Positions 21,462 through 28,122 of a stretch of 64,000 bases of DNA are shown one piece after another. The position numbers and the translations under genes are program-made. How positions within the stretch are numbered: position 1 is the first letter of the stretch; each line of letters opens with the position of its first letter. A model generated the notes under the pieces. That model saw only the letters and a program-made list of their open reading frames with translations. It was not told where the DNA came from and did not search any database. The DNA is from Cytobacillus kochii (GTDB lineage: Bacteria; Bacillota; Bacilli; Bacillales; Cytobacillaceae). The stretch is from the NCBI RefSeq assembly GCF_020171845.1, contig NZ_JAIVAM010000003.1, positions 248,001 to 312,000 of the forward strand, read 5' to 3'.

Positions 21462-21502
21462 AATGCCGTACGGGGGTGAGTGCTCCTTTGCGGCATTTTT
21501 GT
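21462..21502 (+). terminator. Second of two duplicated terminators
   Basis: ATGCCG and CGGCAT form the base with GGGG/CTCC above and an imperfect middle, then TTTTT. End sequences and the tail TTTTTGTGTTCATTT match those of the first terminator (TTTTTATGTTTATTT), which points to a tandem duplication. Confidence 0.75.
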
Positions 21503-21541
21503 GTTCATTTTTGGATAGATAAAGAGAGGAGGTGCTGCAGG

Positions 21542-21685
21542 ATGACATTAAATCTAATTTTTCTAACGGTGACAATTAAAGCTAGAAAACGCTCGACTGA
21601 AGAACGAATGCATGATGAATATGTGAACCGTCTTCTTGAAGACCATAAAGCACGACAAGAAGAAATCTATCGCAATTTTTACTAA
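21542..21685 (+). CDS. yrzI: YrzI family small protein
   Basis: A 47-residue protein of the Bacillus small YrzI family, described in domain databases as probable sporulation-associated. The N-terminus MTLNLIFLTVTIKARKRSTE and the tail HDEYVNRLLEDHKARQEEIY fit the family pattern of a short hydrophobic start, a basic patch and an amphipathic helix. ATG at 21542 follows a consensus AGGAGGTG. It is the largest of several tiny frames in this locus. The molecular function is unknown. Confidence 0.8.
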   Translation: MTLNLIFLTVTIKARKRSTEERMHDEYVNRLLEDHKARQEEIYRNFY

Positions 21686-21718
21686 GGATAAAGGAAAAAA
21701 AGAAAGGTGGAGGAGATC

Positions 21719-21778
21719 ATGATGTTTTTATTACAAGGAAGAAAGGTTTATTTCTGGGTTGAGAAGGACTCAACCTAA
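21719..21778 (+). CDS. Possible 19-residue small protein after yrzI
   Basis: Frame MMFLLQGRKVYFWVEKDST, preceded by a very strong AAGGTGGAGGAG. Its last third can fold as GTTGAG/CTCAAC (21757-21774). The start signals are better than expected by chance; no homologue is recalled. Confidence 0.4.
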   Translation: MMFLLQGRKVYFWVEKDST

Positions 21779-21802
21779 CGATGTTTTGTAGGGGGAGAGT
21801 AT

Positions 21803-21874
21803 GTGGCGATAAAAATGACTCTATTCACGATTTATTTTACAAAAAGATATAGAAATCAAAAGAGAAAAATATAG
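21803..21874 (+). CDS. Possible truncated YrzI-like small protein
   Basis: Frame of 23 codons from GTG at 21803 (ATG at 21815 also in frame), preceded by GGGGGAGAG. The stretch MTLFTIYFTKRYRNQKRKI lines up with the N-terminus of the neighbouring YrzI protein (MTLNLIFLTVTIKARKRST), so it looks like a second, shortened copy. Tandem yrzI copies are common in Bacillus. Confidence 0.45.
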   Translation: MAIKMTLFTIYFTKRYRNQKRKI

Positions 21875-21883
21875 AGACAGAAT

Positions 21884-21926
21884 TGATGGGACCTCTAGCT
21901 TTTAGATGTCCCATCATGATTTTATT
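21884..21926. terminator. Terminator hairpin of the YrzI locus
   Basis: TGATGGGAC and GTCCCATCA pair, with an inner TCTA/TAGA, then ATGATTTTATTT on the + strand. It can serve the yrzI cluster and perhaps the opposite reading frame at 21922-22155. Confidence 0.65.
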
Positions 21927-22155
21927 TATCAGGTCGTTTCCATAAAAACATAATTAAAAATAAACCAATGACAAAAATGACAACTGGTTTCCATGAAAAG
22001 CCTTCAAATATAATTTCAGCAATACTAACCATGGCGATGATAAGAAAAACAATCCCTAATACTAAACGATTCACTCCCAAACTAGCGTTCCCACTTTCTA
22101 TCCATTTCTTATACCTCCATATTAACTGATTGGCATACACCGCGTCCAATTCCAC
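21922..22155 (-). CDS. Hypothetical two-helix membrane protein, start unclear
   Basis: A frame of up to 77 residues on the minus strand with two hydrophobic helices (LGIVFLIIAMVSIAEIIF at about 33-50 and PVVIFVIGLFLIMFLW at about 57-72) and a basic end. The location after mccB is where B. subtilis has yrhC, but I cannot confirm homology. There is no ATG; the first GTG (22155) has no ribosome binding site, and the best site, GGAGGT, precedes an ATG in another frame. It may be a decayed gene. Confidence 0.45.
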   Translation of the reverse strand: MELDAVYANQLIWRYKKWIESGNASLGVNRLVLGIVFLIIAMVSIAEIIFEGFSWKPVVIFVIGLFLIMFLWKRPDK

Positions 22156-22268
22156 TAAACCATAAACACTGTAATTGAAAATTAATACGCTAGGACAGAC
22201 AATAAGAGCTTTTCCACTACATAGAAATGGTTAATAGGCGAAAAGTTCAAACTAGCGGGGGTGGCTCT

Positions 22269-22982
22269 ATGTCTGGAATTATGACAGCACTTGGATTTTT
22301 AGTTAAAGAAATTGTCTTTCTTGTCTCATATGTGAAGAATAATGCTTTTCCTCAGCCTTTATCTTCAAGTGACGAAAAAAAATACTTAAGGCAAATGGCA
22401 GAAGGGGATTCACACGCACGCAATATGCTGATTGAGCATAATCTTCGACTTGTCGCACATATTGTAAAAAAATTCGAGAACACAGGAGAAGATGCTGAGG
22501 ATCTCATCTCTATCGGTACAATAGGGTTAATTAAAGCGATTGAAAGCTATTCTGAAGGCAAAGGAACAAAGCTTGCTACTTATGCCGCAAGATGTATAGA
22601 AAACGAAATTCTTATGCATTTGAGAGCTCTAAAGAAGACAAAGAAGGATGTCTCTCTTCATGATCCAATCGGGCAGGATAAAGAAGGCAATGAAATTTCG
22701 TTGATTGATGTGTTAAAGTCTGAATCAGAAGATGTGATTAATACGATTCAGCTGAATATGGAACTTGAGAAGGTGCGAGAATACATTGATGTATTGGACG
22801 AAAGAGAGAAAGAAGTGATTGTGGGACGGTTTGGGTTGGATTTAAAGAAGGAAAAGACACAAAGAGAGATAGCGAAAGAATTAGGTATTTCACGGAGCTA
22901 CGTTTCTCGTATTGAAAAACGAGCCTTAATGAAAATGTTTCATGAGTTTTATCGAGCGGAAAAAGAGAAGAAGAAGAATTAA
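22269..22982 (+). CDS. sigK: RNA polymerase sigma factor SigK (pro-sigma-K), uninterrupted
   Basis: Late mother-cell sporulation sigma factor. The 237-residue product keeps the hydrophobic pro-sequence (residues 1-20, [13 protein letters not shown]) and the processing region before [11 protein letters not shown], where the protease SpoIVFB would act. Core motifs: [23 protein letters not shown] (region 2), [20 protein letters not shown] (2.4), and the helix-turn-helix [21 protein letters not shown] (4.2). ATG at 22269 follows GGGGGTGG. The reading frame is continuous, so there is no skin-type element here. Confidence 0.97.
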   Translation: MSGIMTALGFLVKEIVFLVSYVKNNAFPQPLSSSDEKKYLRQMAEGDSHARNMLIEHNLRLVAHIVKKFENTGEDAEDLISIGTIGLIKAIESYSEGKGTKLATYAARCIENEILMHLRALKKTKKDVSLHDPIGQDKEGNEISLIDVLKSESEDVINTIQLNMELEKVREYIDVLDEREKEVIVGRFGLDLKKEKTQREIAKELGISRSYVSRIEKRALMKMFHEFYRAEKEKKKN

Positions 22983-22999
22983 GAATACCGTATGTATTT

Positions 23000-23028
23000 A
23001 CCACAGTTTCCATGCTGTGGTTTCTTTG
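23000..23028 (+). terminator. Terminator after sigK
   Basis: Stem ACCACAG/CTGTGGT with an 8-base loop, then TTCTTT. Confidence 0.7.
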
Positions 23029-23068
23029 TAGTATAGAAAAATGACTGCAATGAAGTGAGGTAAGAGCT

Positions 23069-23224
23069 ATGGCAGATATAGTAGTGAAATGAACGAGCTT
23101 TGTGAAGAAAAGGGTCGTTTAATCATTGACACAATAAATTTAAACTAAGTACTTTTTATTACATGAATTTGAGATGTGTGAATATATTCGATTGCATACA
23201 GAAAAGCGGATTTCTTATGATTGA
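23069..23224 (+). pseudogene. Likely decayed Spo0E-like gene
   Basis: ATG at 23069 after GAGGTAAG opens a frame that stops after seven codons; a second frame then reads NELCEEKGRLIIDTINLN to a stop at 23146, and the next frame continues TKYFLLHEFEMCEYIRLH with a stop at 23222. Joined, they resemble the Spo0E-like aspartyl-phosphatase pattern (charged helix EEKRxxLI, then LSQELDxYI). Two frameshifts would be needed. The alignment is by eye and only moderately convincing. Confidence 0.4.
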
Positions 23225-23415
23225 TCTCCACATATAACTCGCCTAATGCAAGTGGGTATCGTAAAATGGAGAACCACTGTAACCTGTGTGATTTTCAAAG
23301 GAAACGCGCATCGATTTGATTATTTTATGAATGTACAAAATCAACATAAGACTTTGTTTAATGTTGACTGCGCTTATTTCCTTTCGTAAACGGCAAAAGC
23401 AGACAGATCATACGG

Positions 23416-23445
23416 TTGACGATGATAATCATTATCGATTACAAT
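23416..23445 (+). promoter_or_regulatory. Promoter and Fur box of hmoA
   Basis: TTGACG (23416-23421), 18-base spacer, TACAAT (23440-23445). The spacer holds TGATAATCATTATCG (23423-23437), a 7-1-7 Fur inverted repeat with one mismatch. Fur bound here would block RNA polymerase when iron is plentiful. Confidence 0.85.
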
Positions 23446-23481
23446 GGAGTTATATCATGAAATGTAGAGGTGGATTTAAAT

Positions 23482-23811
23482 ATGTTCGTTCAAATGAAAA
23501 AATTTACTGTAACTGAAGGTAATGCCCATCATCTTGTGGAGAAATTCAGCCAAAAAGGCATTATTGATGAACAGCCAGGGATAATTGACATCTCAGTTAT
23601 GGTAAAAAAAGTACGACGAGGAAATGAAGAAGTTATATTGCAAATCCGTTGGGAATCGGAACAGGATTGGAAGAACTGGGAGAAAAGCGAAGCACATATT
23701 GCTGGACATAAAGCAAGTAGAGGAAAGCCAAAGCCTGAATTTATTCTAGAAACTGAAGGCAGTCTATATCATATTGAAACAATTAAAACACCTGCAATCG
23801 AAGCAAAATAA
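23482..23811 (+). CDS. hmoA: Heme-degrading monooxygenase, HmoA-like
   Basis: ABM-fold heme monooxygenase of 109 residues that opens heme to free iron. It matches B. subtilis HmoA/IsdG-type enzymes: TVTEGNAHHLVEKF at the N-terminus, GIIDISVMVKKVRRGNEEVILQIRWES in the middle, and WKNWEKSEAHIAGHKA, where the conserved Trp and the heme-ligand His (near residue 75) lie. ATG at 23482 is chosen with GAGGTGG upstream; a GTG four codons earlier overlaps that site. The Fur box in its promoter supports an iron-acquisition role. Confidence 0.92.
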   Translation: MFVQMKKFTVTEGNAHHLVEKFSQKGIIDEQPGIIDISVMVKKVRRGNEEVILQIRWESEQDWKNWEKSEAHIAGHKASRGKPKPEFILETEGSLYHIETIKTPAIEAK

Positions 23812-23863
23812 CCTCCTACATTTTGCATAATCTAGTAAAATTAAACGCAAAAAACACGATGAT

Positions 23864-23920
23864 ACGCTCCCTTATAGGTAGACAAGTAATAAGCTTGGTA
23901 CTTATAAGGGAGTATTTTTA
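23864..23920 (+). terminator. Long terminator hairpin after hmoA
   Basis: CTCCCTTATA (23867-23876) pairs with TATAAGGGAG (23903-23912); an inner CAAG/CTTG hairpin lies within; TTTTTA follows. Confidence 0.85.
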
Positions 23921-23999
23921 TGCCATATAAATCGTTCTAAAAAGTATTAATAATCTGAAACCTCTGATAGTATTTAAATATTAGAAGGGAGAGATTAGA

Positions 24000-25802
24000 A
24001 TGACTCATACAACTTATACGGAGGTTTGGGATTTAGAAAGTTTTTTTGAAGGAGGTAGTCAATCACAAACGTTTCAAAATTATCTAGAGCAAATAGGGAT
24101 CTTGATGCAAGAATTTACTTCACTGGCTAACGATATGCAAATAACAGAAAATGAAGAACATACTATAAATAGTATAGGACAAGTTTTAAGGTCATCTGAA
24201 GAAGTATTTAAAAAGCTCATGCAGGCAAGCGCCTTCGTCAGTTGTTTAAAAGCTGAGAATACGGTAGATCCTTTGGTTGAACGGTTACAAATGCAAGTGA
24301 TGCAACAATCATCCACTTTTTCTACAGCGCTATTAACCTTTCAAAATAAGTTGACACTTATAGGTAATGATGAATGGAAGCAATATGTAAGTAGTGAAAC
24401 GCTTACTCCGGTAGCTTTTGTCTTAGATGAATGGCGCCAGATGGCTCAGGAAAAATTATCAATCCAAGAAGAAGATTTAATTCAATCATTAAGTATGGAT
24501 GGATTTCACAGTTGGGGAGAGTTATATCATACCACTGTTAGTATGATTACCATTCCATATGAAGATGAGAATGGCCAAACAACATTATCTGTAGGACAAG
24601 CAAATAATATAATGGGACAGTCAAATGCAGCCTTAAGAGAAAAGGTCTTTAATCAAATGGAACAGGCATGGGAGGAGAAATCTCCTATCTTTGCAAAAGC
24701 ATTAAATCACATAGCAGGATATCGGTTAATGGCCAATAAGAAAAGAGGTTGGAATAGCCCTCTAAAAGAGCCGCTTCTTAATAACCGAATGAAAGAAGAA
24801 ACCTTACATAGTATGTGGGCAGCGGTAGAGAAATATAAAGAACCAGTCACTCGTTATTTAGAAAGAAAGGCAAAATTACTTGGGGTAAATAAATTAAGCT
24901 GGTTTGATTTAGATGCACCAATCGGTGAAGTCGATACAAAGAAAGATTTCACAGCGGGCGCGAAGTTTATCATTGAACAATTTGGTACATTTAGCCCTTT
25001 AATGAAAACATTTGCAGAACAAGCTTTTGAAGGCCGTTGGATTGAGGCTGAGAATCGTCCGAATAAGCGTCCAGGAGGATTTCACACATATTTTGCCGAC
25101 AGTGGGCAGTCACGGATTTTTATGACGTATTCTGGGACACCTAGTAATGTTTCTACACTTGCGCATGAGCTTGGACATGGATTTCACAGTTTTGTAATGA
25201 AAGACATCCCTTTCTTTAATCGAAAATATGCCATGAATGTAGCAGAAACAGCATCGACTTTTGCTGAGCTAATTGTCGCTGATGCTTCAGTAAGGCAGGC
25301 GGAAACAAAAATGGAAAAAGTGGTTCTTCTGGATGATAAGATTAGTCGGACTGTTACGATGTTTATGAATATACATGCACGTTATTTGTTTGAAACCGCT
25401 TTTTATGAAGAAAGAAAAAAAGGTACAGTCACACGAGAGCGATTAAATGAATTAATGACAAGTGCGCAAAAACAAGCATATGGTCATTCGTTAGAACATT
25501 ATCATCCGTATTTTTGGGCTTCCAAATTGCATTTTTACAATACCCATACACCTTTTTATCAATTCCCTTACACATTTGGCTATCTTTTCTCATTAGGAAT
25601 CTATAAACAAGCACAAGAAGTAGGTCCAAGTTATGAAAAGAAATACGTAAATTTATTAAAAGATACTGGTTCTATGACCGTTGAATCTCTTGCGATGAAG
25701 CATCTAAATGAGGATTTAACAAAACCTGACTTTTGGGAAAACGCTGCCAGCCTTTGTATAAAGGATATTGAGGAGTTTATGCAGTTGACTACTTCATTAT
25801 AA
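24000..25802 (+). CDS. M3 family oligoendopeptidase (PepF-like)
   Basis: Cytoplasmic zinc metallopeptidase of 600 residues that trims short peptides. The zinc motif HELGH lies in STLAHELGHGFHSF near residue 389, and the third ligand Glu in NVAETASTFAELI about 28 residues later. An N-terminal helical domain (about 1-200) has the M3B oligopeptidase pattern. The ATG at 24000 follows GGGAGAG. It stands alone between terminator-like repeats. The closest group is the PepF clade, but which Bacillus paralogue it equals is not clear. Confidence 0.92.
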   Translation: MTHTTYTEVWDLESFFEGGSQSQTFQNYLEQIGILMQEFTSLANDMQITENEEHTINSIGQVLRSSEEVFKKLMQASAFVSCLKAENTVDPLVERLQMQVMQQSSTFSTALLTFQNKLTLIGNDEWKQYVSSETLTPVAFVLDEWRQMAQEKLSIQEEDLIQSLSMDGFHSWGELYHTTVSMITIPYEDENGQTTLSVGQANNIMGQSNAALREKVFNQMEQAWEEKSPIFAKALNHIAGYRLMANKKRGWNSPLKEPLLNNRMKEETLHSMWAAVEKYKEPVTRYLERKAKLLGVNKLSWFDLDAPIGEVDTKKDFTAGAKFIIEQFGTFSPLMKTFAEQAFEGRWIEAENRPNKRPGGFHTYFADSGQSRIFMTYSGTPSNVSTLAHELGHGFHSFVMKDIPFFNRKYAMNVAETASTFAELIVADASVRQAETKMEKVVLLDDKISRTVTMFMNIHARYLFETAFYEERKKGTVTRERLNELMTSAQKQAYGHSLEHYHPYFWASKLHFYNTHTPFYQFPYTFGYLFSLGIYKQAQEVGPSYEKKYVNLLKDTGSMTVESLAMKHLNEDLTKPDFWENAASLCIKDIEEFMQLTTSL

Positions 25803-25810
25803 AAGAAAGA

Positions 25811-25865
25811 ATAGAGGCTAGGATAGTATGACCAAATTAATATACGATTTTTGCTTAGCCTCTAT
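25811..25865. repeat. Inverted repeat after the M3 peptidase
   Basis: Perfect 10-bp arms ATAGAGGCTA (25811-25820) and TAGCCTCTAT (25856-25865) around 35 bases. No T tract on the + strand; the - strand has TCTTTCTTTT. Probably the transcript end of the peptidase gene. Confidence 0.55.
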
Positions 25866-26253
25866 CATAAGATGAATCTTCACTATCTTCGAAAATCTCT
25901 AGAATGATGCCTTCTATCTATGTAAATCATCTCAAGTTTACAACATATTCATTCTTTCCTCTTTACAATCATCATTCCTTACGATAATTTTAATAGGCTG
26001 GACTGTTAACTAGTGATATAATAGCAGACGGTGAGGGTGGGTTATTAAATATGAAAGACACCTCTCGCTTTAATGCATGAAGAAAAAACATAAACATAAT
26101 TGACTTTATTTATGATAATTATTCAGTGATGATAGATGAACTTTAAGAAATGAAGAACGAGTAGTAGGAATTAGAAAAACCTAAATTGAAGAGAGACACC
26201 TTTACGAAATAGGTGCTTGTTCCTTGGAAAAAAAGTATAGAAAGGTGTTAAAG
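25866..26253 (+). other. Intergenic region and leader before psd
   Basis: No gene is recognised. TGATATAAT at 26014-26022 is a full extended -10 element, so a leader of about 220 bases may precede psd. CACCT/AGGTG at about 26194-26213 forms a small hairpin followed by CTTGTTCCTT, possibly a weak attenuator. Very short frames (9 and 8 codons near 26051-26100) look like chance. Confidence 0.4.
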
Positions 26254-27033
26254 ATGAAGCAAGCGATATATCGAACATTGATTGAATTAACGAATGGTCG
26301 AATGACCTCATCGATATTATATAAATTTGCAAGATCTAAAATGAGTAGATTTTTAATTAAACCGTTTTCTAAGACGTATCGTATCAACGAAGATGAAATT
26401 AAAGGCGGTTTGGATCAATTCCATACATTACATGAATTCTTTATACGTCTATTGAAGGAAGATGCTCGGCCTATTCATCAAGGGGAGGATACAATTGTCA
26501 GCCCTGTAGATGCAATGATTGAGGATATAGGTATGGTGGATAGTAAACATGTGATTACTGTGAAGGAGAAAGATTACTCTATTGCAGAAATGCTGGGTGG
26601 GGTGGAAGAAGCGGAGAAATATAAAGGTGGGACGTATATGATTTTCTACTTAAGTCCTAGTCATTATCACCGCATTCATAGTCCCGTAGATGGTCAAGTA
26701 AAGAGGCAATGGACTTTAGGAAAGAAATCTTACCCAGTGAATAAATGGGGTCTAACTCTTGGTAAAGATACTTTATCTAAAAATTATCGCAAAATATCAG
26801 AAATTCAATATGACGGTGGCGAATTAGCAATGGTCAAAGTAGGGGCCATGTTTGTCAATTCAATTGAGCGGACGTATCAAAATGACTCATTGAAAAAAGG
26901 TGAAGAGGTTGCTTATTTTTCATTTGGTTCGACAGTGATTTTGTTATTTCAAAAAGATGCCTTTCAATTGGTACCGACAATACAGTTTCCAGCCCCGATA
27001 AAAGTTGGAGAAGTAATCGGTCATATTGTGTAG
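26254..27033 (+). CDS. psd: Phosphatidylserine decarboxylase proenzyme
   Basis: Makes phosphatidylethanolamine from phosphatidylserine at the membrane. The 259-residue proenzyme has the family motifs SPVDAMIED, FYLSPSHYHRIHSPVDG with the catalytic His residues, and FGSTVILLF near residue 226, where autocleavage between Gly and Ser yields the pyruvoyl group. ATG at 26254 is chosen because AAAGGTG lies 7 bases upstream; an upstream TTG at 26224 is in frame but poor. Unlike B. subtilis it is not next to pssA. Confidence 0.96.
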   Translation: MKQAIYRTLIELTNGRMTSSILYKFARSKMSRFLIKPFSKTYRINEDEIKGGLDQFHTLHEFFIRLLKEDARPIHQGEDTIVSPVDAMIEDIGMVDSKHVITVKEKDYSIAEMLGGVEEAEKYKGGTYMIFYLSPSHYHRIHSPVDGQVKRQWTLGKKSYPVNKWGLTLGKDTLSKNYRKISEIQYDGGELAMVKVGAMFVNSIERTYQNDSLKKGEEVAYFSFGSTVILLFQKDAFQLVPTIQFPAPIKVGEVIGHIV

Positions 27034-27036
27034 ACA

Positions 27037-27067
27037 AAAAGAATAGCCCTACAATTGTGGAGGGCGA
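27037..27067 (-). terminator. Terminator of sda (minus strand)
   Basis: GCCCT/AGGGC with a 10-base CCACAATTGT middle; on the minus strand it is followed by TATTCTTTTT. It may also stop psd read-through from the other side. Confidence 0.75.
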
Positions 27068-27075
27068 TGATTCTG

Positions 27076-27216
27076 CTAGGAAGAAGCTTTTATTCTATTT
27101 GATAAGGATCTTCTGTGAATTTCAGTTTCGATAAGGCGGATGAAATCCAATGATAATTGAAGTTGAATAGCTTTGTGATAAGATTCTATTAATAGCTCAT
27201 CAGATAACTTTCGCAT
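27076..27216 (-). CDS. sda: Sporulation inhibitor Sda
   Basis: A 46-residue checkpoint protein that blocks autophosphorylation of the sporulation kinase KinA (and KinB) when replication is perturbed. The sequence begins [19 protein letters not shown] and continues [17 protein letters not shown], the two-helix hairpin of Sda, nearly matching B. subtilis Sda. ATG at 27216 follows GGAGGTG. The gene is too short for most gene callers. It is divergent from yqeG, as in B. subtilis, and DnaA boxes lie in the shared upstream region. Confidence 0.95.
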   Translation of the reverse strand: MRKLSDELLIESYHKAIQLQLSLDFIRLIETEIHRRSLSNRIKASS

Positions 27217-27340
27217 GTAGGATCACACCTCCATTACGGCTCATTCGTTCTCGTTTATCTAAAGAACAGGGCTATTTTAAAAGAAGTTCTTGTTGTTACT
27301 TCTACCATAGCAGAATGAATAGAATAGAACAATCGTTCGT

Positions 27341-27439
27341 TTATCCACAGTGGAAAGTGGATAAAGTGTGATTAAACTGTTCATATCTCTGTGCGAGTAA
27401 ATAATCTCACAGTGTATAATGTGTATAAAGTTATCCACA
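27341..27439. promoter_or_regulatory. DnaA-box cluster between sda and yqeG
   Basis: Perfect DnaA box TTATCCACA at 27341-27349, a one-mismatch box in the other direction (AGTGGATAA, 27356-27364), and a second perfect box at 27431-27439. In B. subtilis DnaA activates sda transcription from such boxes. TATAAT at 27415-27420 is a possible yqeG -10 lying between the boxes. The rest of 27217-27604 holds no other feature I can support. Confidence 0.88.
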
Positions 27440-27604
27440 AAAATGGTAATGTTGGAATTTGTCGAAAAGTTTTAGTTCTATTTATTCGATTATTCATTTT
27501 CGAATATAGAATAATGCTAATTGACCATTTGATTGTGATATGTCATATTAGGTCAGAATAAGATGATAGCTTGAAATAATGAAGAATGAGGTGTTTAAAC
27601 GGTC

Positions 27605-28120
27605 GTGCTAAAGAATTTTCTACCGGATCAACATGTAAAGAATATTTTTGAAATTACTCCAGATATCTTGAAAGAACAAGGGATTAAAGGGATTATTACT
27701 GACTTAGACAATACGTTAGTTGAATGGGATAGACCTAATGCTACTCCAAAATTGATTAATTGGTTCGAACAAATGCGCTTAAGTGATATTAAAGTAACGA
27801 TTGTATCTAATAATAATGAGAGCAGAGTAAAGAATTTCTCTGATCCTTTAAAAACACCTTTTATTTATCAAGCAAGAAAACCGATGGGAAGAGCTTTTAA
27901 ACGCGCATTACTAGAAATGCAACTAGAAAAGCATGAAGTTGTTGTCGTTGGTGATCAGTTATTAACAGATGTATTAGGTGGAAATAGAAGTGGGTTTAAC
28001 ACGATTTTAGTAGTACCCGTCGCAAAAACAGATGGGTTTTTTACGAAAATCAATCGTACGATAGAAAGAAGAATACTCAACTGGTTTAAGAAAAAAGGTA
28101 TGATTAATTGGGAGGATTAA
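27605..28120 (+). CDS. yqeG: HAD family (IIIA) phosphatase YqeG
   Basis: A 171-residue HAD phosphatase. Motif I is ITDLDNTLVEWD with nucleophile Asp33 and Asp35, motif II has the Ser/Thr in VTIVSNNNESR, Lys in ARKPMGRAFK and the acidic end VVVGDQLLTDVLGG. The YqeG/GEP4 family includes phosphatidylglycerophosphate phosphatases in other lineages; activity here is inferred. GTG at 27605 is used because GAGGTG lies upstream and LKNFLPDQHVKNIFEITP is the usual N-terminus. It leads the yqeG-yqeM operon. Confidence 0.92.
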   Translation: MLKNFLPDQHVKNIFEITPDILKEQGIKGIITDLDNTLVEWDRPNATPKLINWFEQMRLSDIKVTIVSNNNESRVKNFSDPLKTPFIYQARKPMGRAFKRALLEMQLEKHEVVVVGDQLLTDVLGGNRSGFNTILVVPVAKTDGFFTKINRTIERRILNWFKKKGMINWED

Positions 28121-28122
28121 CT

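Noticed and set aside
26202..26387. Minus-strand 61-codon frame over the psd start
   Set aside because: Overlaps the well supported psd gene and has no start signals.
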